A DNA stretch of 64,000 nt from Rodentibacter myodis (GTDB lineage Bacteria > Pseudomonadota > Gammaproteobacteria > Enterobacterales > Pasteurellaceae): positions 1 through 64,000 of the forward strand of contig NZ_MLHQ01000023.1 in NCBI RefSeq assembly GCF_001999305.1, in the 5' to 3' direction. The first letter of the stretch is position 1, and each line of letters starts with the position of its first letter. The position numbers and the translations under genes are program-made. This document shows positions 19,965 to 28,115 of the stretch, piece after piece. The notes under the pieces are model-generated. The model did no database searches. It worked only from the letters and a program-made list of their open reading frames with translations, and was not told the DNA's origin.

Positions 19965-20597
19965 TCAATGCCGATTCTTATATTCAAAATACAGCACGGT
20001 GGCGGCAACGCGTGAATGGACGTTTAGTTTACGTAACAAATTGCGGATATGTACTTTCACGGTTTCTTCCGAAATAAATAATTTGCCTGCAATCTGTTTG
20101 TTGGATAGTCCGGTGGCGATTAAATTTAATACATCCATTTCCCGTTCGGTTAAGGAATCCATTGGATCTTGGCGATGTTTACGTTCGAGGAGTAAATTTT
20201 TAATTGAATCACTTAAAATCACTTCGCCTTGTGCAATGCTTTTTAATTGTTCAAGTAAGGTGTCCGGCTCGGAATCTTTTAATAAATAGCCGTCTGCCCC
20301 GGCATCAATTAATGCGAAAATATCGTTTTTAGCATCGGAGACGGTTAAAATCACAATGCGTGCATCCACGCCTTCTGCCCGCAATCCTTTGAGGGTATCC
20401 AAGCCTGAAAGCCCTTTCATATTGAGATCCAAAATGATCAAATCCGGTGAGATTTGTAATGCGATGGAAATCCCTTCCACTCCGCTACCGACATCGGCAA
20501 TCACTTCAAAATTATCATCTAATTCAACAAGTTGCTTAATGCCACGGCGCATTAGTGGGTGGTCATCGATGAGTAACACTTTTAATTTTTCTTGCAT
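19965..20597 (-). CDS. narP: Nitrate/nitrite response regulator NarP
   Basis: A 210-residue NarL-type response regulator. The receiver domain has the acidic pocket (DDH at 11-13) and the phosphoacceptor Asp57 in LIILDLNMKG, with Lys in GYLLKDSEP. A LuxR-type DNA-binding domain with SLTEREMDVLNLIATGLSNK lies at about 147-190. The whole-length match is to NarP rather than NarL. It controls anaerobic respiratory genes together with the sensor NarQ, which is not in this window. The 160 bases between yibQ and narP hold nothing I recognise. Confidence 0.93.
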   Translation of the reverse strand: MQEKLKVLLIDDHPLMRRGIKQLVELDDNFEVIADVGSGVEGISIALQISPDLIILDLNMKGLSGLDTLKGLRAEGVDARIVILTVSDAKNDIFALIDAGADGYLLKDSEPDTLLEQLKSIAQGEVILSDSIKNLLLERKHRQDPMDSLTEREMDVLNLIATGLSNKQIAGKLFISEETVKVHIRNLLRKLNVHSRVAATVLYFEYKNRH

Positions 20598-20733
20598 ATT
20601 TCCCCCTTGGCAACAATTGACGGAAATCCCGTCACAAAAAACGCCCCATTCTAGCGATATTTAAAATACCTTCCAACGCAAAAAATGGGGGAAGTTGATC
20701 TATCTCATTCATAATCCCTCTTTTGAGGTAGGA

Positions 20734-23232
20734 TTAAGGCGGGGTTGGTTGAAATTTAAAAGGTAAAATTTGCACCTGTCCCTGCGGGCAATGTTGTAAT
20801 TGGTAAAATTGTGGATAGTTAAAATTACGTGATTCAATATGATAAGGATTATCACAGCCCCGCTCTGAGGCTTGGTAAAGTCGGTTAATTTCACGCACTT
20901 TATCATCTTTTGAGCCATCACAATGGCGGTAAATTTCCAGATGATTTAATTCGTCCAACAGATAGACATTGAACGTGCCGTCCTTATTATCTTCAAAGAA
21001 AAATTGTAAGAATCCTTCTCGGGCAAACAAGTCAATCCCTGCCGGATATTGGCGATCGCCATTTGTAATGGTTGCCTTTTCATCAACGGTTGTTTTTAAA
21101 ATATCGTCAAAATCAACCGCACTTTGTTCATCATTTTCGATTTCTTTTAAGCTAATCCCGCGATCTTCAAAAAAGAATTGCCAGTTTTTTCCTGCAACAC
21201 GTAATCTTGATGTGTGCGGTGGGGTTGTGTCGCCAAGTTGAATACGAATACAACGATTTACCAACGCATTTACCAAATTGCGTAAGGTGCGGCGATAATG
21301 CTTGCTATAACAACAGACTTGTACGGAGCGTGGACTATTCACGCCACGATAAATTTTGTTAGAAAGCACTTTTAGTGCCAGCAAAATGGCATTAGGCCCT
21401 TCAAAATGAAAGGTGCGAATTTCATTCCAAATATTGCGGTAGGTAAAATCAATGCTCCCCACAAAATTTTGTTCAAAAGGCCCAAAACTGAACAGATCAC
21501 TTGCCGAAAGGTTGTCTCTAAATTCGGTTAAAGGGGCAGAAGGATCAACGGTTAAATTTACGGCAATTAAAATTTGACTAATTTCACAGGAATTTGCCAA
21601 GGCATCCGTACCAACATTGGTGAGGGTTCGGGAAAAAGAAAGGCGTAAATCCGACACAAAACTGCGTAGGGTTTCAATGCTAACGGTTTTACTGAAAAGA
21701 TAAAGCTCCGTCTCGGCGGTTAATAAATGATTAAAATATGCCCATGCCACCAACTTATTCAGATTTTCATTATATTCAACAACCCGATCTTTTGAGGAGA
21801 ACATTGTATTCGGCGAGCAATTAATAAGATACCAACCGTCCTTAAAATGTTTGTTACCCCGCACTTCTAAAAAGGAAAGGTGCGGTTCGGATAAATCACA
21901 GAAATTCTGCGTGTTTAATAAATTTACTTTACCCGGTAATTCTTCAAACGCGGTGTAAAGTTTACGGGTGAGAATATTTATATCCTGCGGAATCACGCTG
22001 GAATGGATTTTATGTTTGCGGGCAAACGTAATTAAATTGCGATAACTCAGCATTAAAAATTTCACCAAACTTCCGTGACTTTCTTTCATCCGCTTAATTT
22101 TCCAAAACGGACGATGATTTAAATCCCGAATCGTCTCGGCACTCCAGCCCCACTCTTGAGCGAGTATTCGCATATAGTTTGTACGCCAGTTATCAATTTG
22201 GTAGCGTGATAAATCTTCCATCACTTTTACATAAAAACAGCGGCGAACAAAATCAAGCCGTTTAAACTCGGAAAGTGCGGTCAAATATTGGGTAACTTTT
22301 GCCAGAATCGCAATATAAGGGTCAAAATGATGCTCCGGCGTGGTATTGCCGGCGAAGAGATCTTCTTTAAATTGTCGGGCGATCAGTTGGGCGTTGGGAT
22401 ATTCTTTGGAATACGCCTCTAAAAGTAAAATCTTTAAGACGGATTTATAGGGCGAATCGACCCCTTTATAAAGTTGCCACAAACTCGCACCAAAATACTC
22501 CTTGGCAGAAAACCGACCTAACCCACCAAAATCAACCCAATCTTGCGGATTAAGTGATCCGTTTTCAATGCGTTTTTGCACTTCTTTTTCGTAATCGGCC
22601 TCATTTTCTACCCACAAATGCAGCCATAAAAGCGGTTTTCCGGCAAGACGAACGGCAGAACGATAAAATTCTTCCAGCAAGAGCATATATTGTGCCGAGC
22701 CACTGTTTTCGTTGGTCACGGTCTCGGCATAGCGATCGTTGCGAAAACGTTGTTGATCCATCAAATAAAAATGAATTTCAACTTTAAATTGCAACGCCCA
22801 TTCTTCAATTTTGCGTGCTTTTTGCGCAAGTAAATCCCGTTCTTCTTCAGTTAAGTCTTCACTATGGCAAATCCAAGTATCAATATCGGAAGTGGACGTT
22901 TGGCTAATCGAACCAAAACTCCCCATCACATAAACCCCTAAAATAGGTGGATTTTTGACATAAATATGTGATTTTAACGCATCGCATTGGCTTGGATATT
23001 CATTGGAAAGAAAACGCTGTTGATATGCGGACAAGGAAAAATCGGCAATACCAAAAAACGTATGCGATGAAGAAACATAACCGGGTAAACTCGGATGATT
23101 GAAATGAAGAAGAAGCGGAATGAGGGATAAAACCTGTTGGAATCCGTCATTCAAACCCAATAATGCGCGTTCCATACGGCGTTGGTCTAGGATTTCAACA
23201 TATTTTTTCGCCTGATTAAGATCGTGTTTCAC
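20734..23232 (-). CDS. cyaA: Class I adenylate cyclase
   Basis: CyaA makes cAMP from ATP; with CRP it controls carbon use and, in this family, competence. The N-terminal catalytic domain contains the class I signature GSFGSISQTSTSDIDTW at residues 104-120, with the nucleotidyltransferase-type acidic pair Asp116 and Asp118. The C-terminal half, about 550-832, is the glucose-sensitive regulatory part in the E. coli enzyme. Length (832 residues) is close to E. coli. Two strong CRP sites lie elsewhere in this window (near 6295 and 46588). Two USS lie inside the gene. Confidence 0.97.
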   Translation of the reverse strand: MKHDLNQAKKYVEILDQRRMERALLGLNDGFQQVLSLIPLLLHFNHPSLPGYVSSSHTFFGIADFSLSAYQQRFLSNEYPSQCDALKSHIYVKNPPILGVYVMGSFGSISQTSTSDIDTWICHSEDLTEEERDLLAQKARKIEEWALQFKVEIHFYLMDQQRFRNDRYAETVTNENSGSAQYMLLLEEFYRSAVRLAGKPLLWLHLWVENEADYEKEVQKRIENGSLNPQDWVDFGGLGRFSAKEYFGASLWQLYKGVDSPYKSVLKILLLEAYSKEYPNAQLIARQFKEDLFAGNTTPEHHFDPYIAILAKVTQYLTALSEFKRLDFVRRCFYVKVMEDLSRYQIDNWRTNYMRILAQEWGWSAETIRDLNHRPFWKIKRMKESHGSLVKFLMLSYRNLITFARKHKIHSSVIPQDINILTRKLYTAFEELPGKVNLLNTQNFCDLSEPHLSFLEVRGNKHFKDGWYLINCSPNTMFSSKDRVVEYNENLNKLVAWAYFNHLLTAETELYLFSKTVSIETLRSFVSDLRLSFSRTLTNVGTDALANSCEISQILIAVNLTVDPSAPLTEFRDNLSASDLFSFGPFEQNFVGSIDFTYRNIWNEIRTFHFEGPNAILLALKVLSNKIYRGVNSPRSVQVCCYSKHYRRTLRNLVNALVNRCIRIQLGDTTPPHTSRLRVAGKNWQFFFEDRGISLKEIENDEQSAVDFDDILKTTVDEKATITNGDRQYPAGIDLFAREGFLQFFFEDNKDGTFNVYLLDELNHLEIYRHCDGSKDDKVREINRLYQASERGCDNPYHIESRNFNYPQFYQLQHCPQGQVQILPFKFQPTPP

Positions 23233-23365
23233 GCAGTATCCTACCAGCTGAAAATAGACGTTGCATACTCTACCATTTCAAGCGGGTGAAAGCAAAGAAT
23301 TGCTACCCAAGCCGAACGGCATTTGCTATATTTCGTCCCCTATGATTCAGTCGTCAATTTTTATT

Positions 23366-23692
23366 ATGTCCCGTCCATCAATTCGCAGTTCAATGCCAAC
23401 AAAATTTAGCAAATTCACTTGGGGGCTTGCCGCTTTTTGCGTGCCGGTTTTACTTTGGCCTATGGCATTATTGATCTCAACCAATTTTGCCAAAAACACC
23501 GCATTAAGTGAAGCGCAGATCAATCTCTTTTCTACCTTATTTTGGATCTATCCTTTTATTCTCGCCCTTATCGCCCGATTACTTTATAAATTACACCAAC
23601 GCAATTACGCCCTTGCCACAAGATTACTTGGCATAAGTGCTGTCATTTTTTACGGCGTTTTGATTTATATTTGCGTGGCAAGTTCCGGTTAA
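23366..23692 (+). CDS. Small multi-pass membrane protein, unknown
   Basis: I do not recognise a characterised family. The product is about 108 residues if it starts at 23366 (MSRPSIRSS); starts at 23342 and 23393 (MPTKFSKF) are also open, and none has a clear ribosome binding site. Three membrane segments are visible: one after the basic start (about 17-40), one around NLFSTLFWIYPFILALIA, and one at the C-terminus (LLGISAVIFYGVLIYICVA). It is divergent from cyaA, with the two starts about 130 bases apart. Confidence 0.65.
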   Translation: MSRPSIRSSMPTKFSKFTWGLAAFCVPVLLWPMALLISTNFAKNTALSEAQINLFSTLFWIYPFILALIARLLYKLHQRNYALATRLLGISAVIFYGVLIYICVASSG

Positions 23693-23702
23693 TTTTATCG
23701 CT

Positions 23703-24134
23703 ATGCAAGTCAAAGAACGTATTTTTCATACCGTATTATTTGAATTGGGGGCAATGATTGTCGGTTCACTCGCCTCCATCGTGCTTTTCGGTAGCAATCG
23801 CTTAGAAGCAGACCAAGTGGCAAAATTCAAATATGACAAAACCGCCGAACAAGACGGCAAAATCATTGAACGTGTGGTGAAGTTAGCGGAAAAATACAGC
23901 GTTTCAATGACCGAAATCTCCCTAGCGTGGCTTTTAACCAAAGTCGCTTCACCTATTGCAGGTGCCACTAAGTTCAATCATATTGATGGCGCGGTCAATG
24001 CCTTGAATGTCATGCTTTCTGATGATGATATTCGGTATCTGGAAGAATGCTACCTTCCCCACGAATTATCGGGTGTAATGGCACTGAATAAACTAACGGC
24101 AAACGTGCGTTTTGATAGACCATTGGGGAAATAA
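23703..24134 (+). pseudogene. Chimera: PACE transporter N-terminus joined to an aldo/keto reductase C-terminus
   Basis: This 143-codon frame is two gene fragments fused in frame. Residues 1-31 (MQVKERIFHTVLFELGAM...) are the start of the first bacterial transmembrane pair domain of a PACE-family (AceI-like) efflux protein. From about residue 33 the sequence changes to the last 110 residues of a YajO-like aldo/keto reductase, with VSMTEISLAWLLTK, SPIAGATKFNHIDGAVNAL and YLEECYLPHEL. The NADPH-barrel's first 200 or so residues, with the catalytic Tyr, are absent, so no reductase activity is expected. The rest of the PACE gene lies 1.5 kb away at 25295-25609. Confidence 0.8.
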
Positions 24135-24205
24135 AGCAATGTATTCACATTGAAATTATGGGACGATGTCCCACAAATTAACCGGGCGGATTTAGCTCTT
24201 AACTA

Positions 24206-24296
24206 TGGCGCAAGCCTATGATTGTGCCTTTTTCTCTTTGATTTATAAACAAAATTTACAATTATTTTTTGGGGCACAAATTTCAAACTTGCGCCA
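24206..24296. repeat. Imperfect inverted repeat beside the disrupted PACE gene
   Basis: TGGCGCAAG...TTGTGCC (24206-24228) recurs in reverse as GGCACAA...CTTGCGCCA (24273-24296), around an AT-rich 44-base spacer. The outer 9 bases and inner 7 bases of each arm match exactly; the middle differs. It lies between the aldo/keto reductase remnant and the arginase-family gene. It could be a terminator-like structure or the remnant of a mobile or rearranged element. Confidence 0.6.
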
Positions 24297-24308
24297 TCTT
24301 AGAGACTC

Positions 24309-24327
24309 AAAAATCAGAGCGATTTTT
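24309..24327 (-). terminator. Weak terminator-like hairpin after the arginase-family gene
   Basis: AAAAATC and GATTTTT pair across a 5-base loop, 19 bases beyond the arginase-family stop. The stem is short and AT-rich. Confidence 0.4.
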
Positions 24328-24346
24328 CCATTCAACCCCTTCCTTG

Positions 24347-25198
24347 CTATTCATTAAATAAGCGAATAGATTTAAACATTTTATACAATTTATGTTCATC
24401 AAATGGCAGATATTCAGCAATAGTAAAGCCAACTACATCCGCATTACGGCTAATCAGCTGCAAAATTTCTGTAAGTCGTTCCATTGTCATTTTTCCGCCA
24501 CCGCTACCATCACCTTTTAATTCGGGGTTTGCAAAATAGGTAGAGTGGAAGAAATGTTCGTCCAGCACATCAATATCCAAATGCACTAAAATATGCTCAA
24601 ACTTATCAGTAAAGGCTTTGATTTCGCCATCGGATAAAAATGTCTTATCTTGAATTTTATACTGCACACCCTGCTGATCTAAAAATTGCTGTTGGTAAGC
24701 GTGAATTGGTTGTAAACCGACATATAAAATCTGCCCGGCAGTGAATTTTTTATTTTTCATCAATGAGGTTAACGAATTATCACCTTTGCCCATCAACGAT
24801 GCCAGCACCATTGCGTGTGCATTCGGGTTGCCGTCTTTCGGAGACGACACGTCCGGATGGGTATCGATCCAAATCACGCCAACATTTTCATAGCGCCCGT
24901 GTAAATAATCAAAGGAGGCTTGGGAGACAATGCAGTTTCCGCCAATCGTGATGATTTTATCGGGCTGTTCCATTTCAATCGCCTCCATTGCATTTTTAAT
25001 CCCACTGATGACCTGTTCTTTGGCATAAATTCCGTCTGTTATTGGATATTGCTCCCCACTCGGCTCGGCAATATTTACCCGAATAAGCGGTTGATTTGGG
25101 TTAAGCGGCAAAATATGAGCCAGTAAATTGGCACCAAAATGATAGGTTTCTAATCCTCCGCTGACAAAATCAGGATAGAGTAATCTAATCGTTTTCAT
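24347..25198 (-). CDS. Arginase-family protein (ureohydrolase fold)
   Basis: A 283-residue protein of the arginase/agmatinase/formiminoglutamase superfamily. The two-manganese ligand set is mostly present: Asp112, His114 and Asp116 in WIDTHPD, and Asp208 and Asp210 in HLDIDVLD; NAHAM follows the first cluster. The usual GGDH motif is GGNC here (86-89), so the first metal-ligand histidine is replaced by Cys89. Some arginase-family branches carry a cysteine here, so activity may persist with a changed metal site. AAGGAC lies upstream of the ATG. It is opposite in strand to the PACE fragments on either side and appears intact. The substrate is unknown. Confidence 0.8.
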   Translation of the reverse strand: MKTIRLLYPDFVSGGLETYHFGANLLAHILPLNPNQPLIRVNIAEPSGEQYPITDGIYAKEQVISGIKNAMEAIEMEQPDKIITIGGNCIVSQASFDYLHGRYENVGVIWIDTHPDVSSPKDGNPNAHAMVLASLMGKGDNSLTSLMKNKKFTAGQILYVGLQPIHAYQQQFLDQQGVQYKIQDKTFLSDGEIKAFTDKFEHILVHLDIDVLDEHFFHSTYFANPELKGDGSGGGKMTMERLTEILQLISRNADVVGFTIAEYLPFDEHKLYKMFKSIRLFNE

Positions 25199-25294
25199 TT
25201 GTTTGTCCTTTTTTATGAGTAAATAAAGCCGGTGTATTGTGCAACCCTATTATTATATCGGGTTATCAAGAGGCGATGAAAATTTTGCTGCTGA

Positions 25295-25609
25295 ATACAT
25301 ACGGCATTTGTACTTACGATTGCAATTGCCGTGGTTGCGATGCTGTGTAATTTTACCTTCAATTGGCTTTTTGACAAAATTTTTACCGGTAAACGAGAAG
25401 AACGTAGCCTATTATTTCGTCTTTTTCATACCCTTTCTTTTGAAGCAACCTTATTGATTCTCACCATTCCAATGGTTGCCTACGCTCTCGAACTCAACCT
25501 ATGGCAAGCATTTTTAGCGGATATTGGTCTGACGTTCATTATTATGGTGTACACTTTTTTCTTTAATTGGATTTATGATCGCATTCGCTTACGATTTATA
25601 AAAGGCTAA
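25295..25609 (+). pseudogene. PACE-family efflux transporter, 3' part
   Basis: Reading from 25295, just after a TGA, gives HTAFVLTIAIAVVAMLCNFT and then the second bacterial transmembrane pair domain, with FRLFHTLSFEATLLILTIPM and a C-terminal FNWIYDRIRLRF. This is the part of a PACE (chlorhexidine/diamine efflux type) protein that the fragment at 23703 lacks; about ten residues between them are lost. A GTG at 25331 could start an 92-residue product, but it would lack the first helix. I call it a remnant. It ends in a USS-like hairpin. Confidence 0.75.
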
Positions 25610-25615
25610 ATAAAA

Positions 25616-25635
25616 AACCGCACAAAAGTGCGGTT
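25616..25635. terminator. Tight USS palindrome
   Basis: AACCGCAC and GTGCGGTT pair across AAAA. Only one arm has the full USS context. It lies between the PACE remnant (plus) and the antitoxin gene (minus) and can serve both. Confidence 0.65.
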
Positions 25636-25650
25636 AAATTTAGAATTATT

Positions 25651-25932
25651 TTATGCCGATATTCTTAGCTCTGTTCCACAGGCTTGTGCATAACGTTGAA
25701 GTGTTAAAAATGAAGCACGACTTGCATTTTTTTCAAGTTTGCTCACAGCCGGTTGGGTTATCCCCATTCTTTCTGCCACTTGAGAGACGGTCAATCCTGC
25801 GCGGGTGCGTATTTCTCTGAGTAATAATTGCAGTTCTTCAATCCTTTTTTCCTGTAAATAAAGTTGTTTTGTTTCTTCGTCTTGAAGTAAATGTTCTTTC
25901 ACTTTTTTATAACTAATTGGCTGTACTTTCAT
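25651..25932 (-). CDS. HigA-like antitoxin, XRE helix-turn-helix
   Basis: A 93-residue protein whose C-terminal half is an XRE-family helix-turn-helix (about 38-90: LREIRTRAGLTVSQVAERMGITQPAVSKLEK). The N-terminal half is charged and likely contacts the toxin. It is encoded after the toxin and overlaps it by 20 bases, which is the toxin-first order of HigBA systems. Such antitoxins bind their own promoter with the toxin. Confidence 0.88.
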   Translation of the reverse strand: MKVQPISYKKVKEHLLQDEETKQLYLQEKRIEELQLLLREIRTRAGLTVSQVAERMGITQPAVSKLEKNASRASFLTLQRYAQACGTELRISA

Positions 25933-26242
25933 CTATCATTTCTCCCAAACGTTTTAATGCTAATACAATTTCCTGTGGCGGTGTTTTTTGCGTTTTCTTT
26001 ACAAAAGTGCGCAAGATATAAATTTTTTTCCCAACAGCAAAAGCAAAAAATGTACGAGAAATATCTTTACTGCCGGCACGAAGTTCAAAAAGCCCATCTT
26101 TAACCGAGCGGGTATGTGGAAAACGAAGGTCATTCCCTAGTATTTCTAATTTATCAAGCGCATTTAATACTTTTGCTTTCATCGTTGGGGATAATGATTC
26201 TATCTCTCCAACGGCTTCTGGATGAAAAAATAACTCAAACAT
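25913..26242 (-). CDS. HigB/RelE-like toxin (Gp49 family type)
   Basis: A 109-residue RelE-superfamily toxin, predicted to cleave mRNA at the ribosome. Recognisable blocks are LEILGNDLRFPHTRSVKDGLFELRAG and ISRTFFAFAVGKKIYILRTFVKKTQKTPPQEI, which hold the basic residues of the fold. I use the ATG at 26242; a TTG two codons earlier is open. The gene precedes its antitoxin and overlaps it. A palindrome that looks like the operator lies directly upstream. Confidence 0.87.
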   Translation of the reverse strand: MFELFFHPEAVGEIESLSPTMKAKVLNALDKLEILGNDLRFPHTRSVKDGLFELRAGSKDISRTFFAFAVGKKIYILRTFVKKTQKTPPQEIVLALKRLGEMIDESTAN

Positions 26243-26250
26243 AGTCAATC

Positions 26251-26268
26251 CATAACTTAAAAGTTATG
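26251..26268 (-). promoter_or_regulatory. Palindromic operator of the toxin-antitoxin pair
   Basis: CATAACTT-AA-AAGTTATG is a perfect palindrome 9 bases before the toxin ATG. On the minus strand TATAAT (26276-26271) lies next to it as a -10 element. A second partial copy, AAAGTTAT, lies at 26298-26305. Repression by the antitoxin or complex at these sites is inferred. Confidence 0.7.
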
Positions 26269-26395
26269 TAATTATAATATATTTAATCTATAAATTAAAA
26301 GTTATATCTATCAATAAGATATTTAGGAGATATTTAGGGCGTAACATTTCCTTTTCCTAGATGATTCGCTCCATTTGTCTGATATGTGAAACTAA

Positions 26396-27511
26396 TTATT
26401 TCACTTCTTCCCACCACTTCTCTTTTGGTAGTTGTTCAATTTGAAAAATCTGTCCGATTTTTGGGGTGGCGATGTCAAAACCTGCCGGCTCTGCCGCGTT
26501 TAAGAAACGTTCAATCGGTTCTTTCCAATGATGGTTGGCAAGATCAAATTTTCCCCAGTGAATCGGCATTGCTTTTGTTGCATTAATTTCTCTTAATGCC
26601 TGCACGCCTTGTTCCGGCAGCTCGTGAATAAGCAACCATTTTTGATCGTAAGCTCCATTTTCAATCATCACAAAATCAAAAGGGGCGTATTTTGCAATAA
26701 TTTCGGCATAATGCTTGCCATAGCCGCTATCGGCACTAAAATAAAGCGACAGATCAGGGGATTTCACAACATAACCGCCCCACAGTGTTGGGTTTTGTAT
26801 GTTCAATTCCCGTCCGCTAAAATGACGGCCCGGAACGAAGGTAATGGCAATATCCCCAATATTCGTTTGTTCTTCCCAATCCAATTCCGTGATATTTTCC
26901 GCTTTCACGCCCCAGCGAACAAGATGTGCTTTCACGCCAAGCGGTGCAATAAATTGTTTCGCTTTTCCTTTTGCCACTATTTCCTTGATCGCCTGATAAT
27001 CAAGGTGGTCATAATGATCGTGCGAGATCAACACCACATCAATTTGTGGCAAATCATCAATGGTTGGCGTGTTTGTCATTGCAAAAGGTTCGCCGGTAAA
27101 CGGCACAGGAGAAGCCCGATAAAACACGGGATCGGTGATAAATTTTTTACCTGCGGTTTGAAATATGACGCTTGAATGCCCCAACCACGCCACACTGCCA
27201 TTTTGCCATTGGTGATTATCAAGTTTAACCGTTGGCAAGGGTTCATTTGGATTTTTATTTTCTGATGTCGTTAAGTGATTGTACGCCCACTGCCAAATCG
27301 ATAAGGGTTCATCGGAAGTAACCAATGCTGTCGGCTCTAAATTGTTAAATTTTTTACCGTCATAATGTTTGGAAGCCTGCATTTTAGCAAGACTTTCCGC
27401 ATCGGGCTTACCGCCCCAAACGGGGTGAAAATTTAAAAATGCATAGATTGCAGCGGCAATCAATACAACCAAAATAACAAGCCATTTTAAAAATACAACG
27501 ATTGAATGCAT
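26396..27511 (-). CDS. MBL-fold metal-dependent hydrolase, membrane anchored
   Basis: A 371-residue metallo-beta-lactamase-fold protein similar in layout to NAPE-PLD/UlaG-type hydrolases. One N-terminal membrane anchor (about 3-25) is followed by the fold: WLGHSSVIFQ, the metal motif SHDHYDHLD, PGRHFSGR, and late ligand regions SADSGYG and IHWGKFDL. I chose the ATG at 27511 because GAGGAC lies just before it; a longer frame is open. The substrate is not clear; phospholipid-like or phosphodiester substrates are typical of the group. It follows greB on the same strand. Confidence 0.85.
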   Translation of the reverse strand: MHSIVVFLKWLVILVVLIAAAIYAFLNFHPVWGGKPDAESLAKMQASKHYDGKKFNNLEPTALVTSDEPLSIWQWAYNHLTTSENKNPNEPLPTVKLDNHQWQNGSVAWLGHSSVIFQTAGKKFITDPVFYRASPVPFTGEPFAMTNTPTIDDLPQIDVVLISHDHYDHLDYQAIKEIVAKGKAKQFIAPLGVKAHLVRWGVKAENITELDWEEQTNIGDIAITFVPGRHFSGRELNIQNPTLWGGYVVKSPDLSLYFSADSGYGKHYAEIIAKYAPFDFVMIENGAYDQKWLLIHELPEQGVQALREINATKAMPIHWGKFDLANHHWKEPIERFLNAAEPAGFDIATPKIGQIFQIEQLPKEKWWEEVK

Positions 27512-27542
27512 AACGTCCTCATTAATCAAAGTGCGGTTAATT

Positions 27543-28022
27543 TTACGCTTTTTCATACCAAATTCGATTCACATAAAGGGTAACCCGTCCTGAGGGGGTA
27601 TCGACCCTCACCTCATCATCAATGCCTTTGCCAATCAAAGCACGCGCCACCGGTGAATCAATCGAAATCCAATTTTTGGCAGGATCAAACTCATCACATC
27701 CCACCAAACGATACTGTTTCACTTCGCCTTCTTCATCTTCCAATTCCACCCAAGCACCGAAAAAAACCTTCCCCTCTTGCTTTGGGCTATAATCCACAAT
27801 TTGTAACACCTCTAAACGTTTACTTAGAAAACGCACACGGCGATCAATTTCACGCAGACGGCGTTTTCCATAAATATATTCCGCATTTTCACTGCGATCG
27901 CCCAATGCGGCGGCATCGGACACCGCTTGCGTAACCTTGGGTCGCTCCTCTTTCCACAAATATTTTAATTCTTGATCCAACGCATTCCAGCCTTGGCGTG
28001 TAATGTAGTTTGATTTTGCCAT
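27543..28022 (-). CDS. greB: Transcript cleavage factor GreB
   Basis: GreB rescues backtracked RNA polymerase by stimulating transcript cleavage. The 159-residue protein has the N-terminal coiled coil (about 1-78), whose tip carries the acidic pair in LGDRSENAEYIYGKRRLREIDRRVRFL. The C-terminal FKBP-like domain contains VELEDEEGEV, SIDSPVARALIGK and GKGIDDEV. The basic patch and residues favour GreB over GreA. It is divergent from tex, an arrangement I recall from H. influenzae. Confidence 0.95.
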   Translation of the reverse strand: MAKSNYITRQGWNALDQELKYLWKEERPKVTQAVSDAAALGDRSENAEYIYGKRRLREIDRRVRFLSKRLEVLQIVDYSPKQEGKVFFGAWVELEDEEGEVKQYRLVGCDEFDPAKNWISIDSPVARALIGKGIDDEVRVDTPSGRVTLYVNRIWYEKA

Positions 28023-28115
28023 TTGTTGTTCCGGTTAGAAAAATTGTTGAATTATATTTGAGCCGAGGTATCAAAACCAGTATTCTATGCCGTAATTTTT
28101 ATTCATTTTTAGAAG

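Noticed and set aside
25276-25350. Short cysteine-rich frame MKILLLNTYGICTYDCNCRG
   Set aside because: It is only 24 codons and runs out of frame through the 5' end of the PACE remnant, whose frame explains the same bases.
26339-27511. MBL-fold protein as a beta-lactamase
   Set aside because: The membrane anchor and later motifs fit the NAPE-PLD/UlaG-type group, not class B beta-lactamases.
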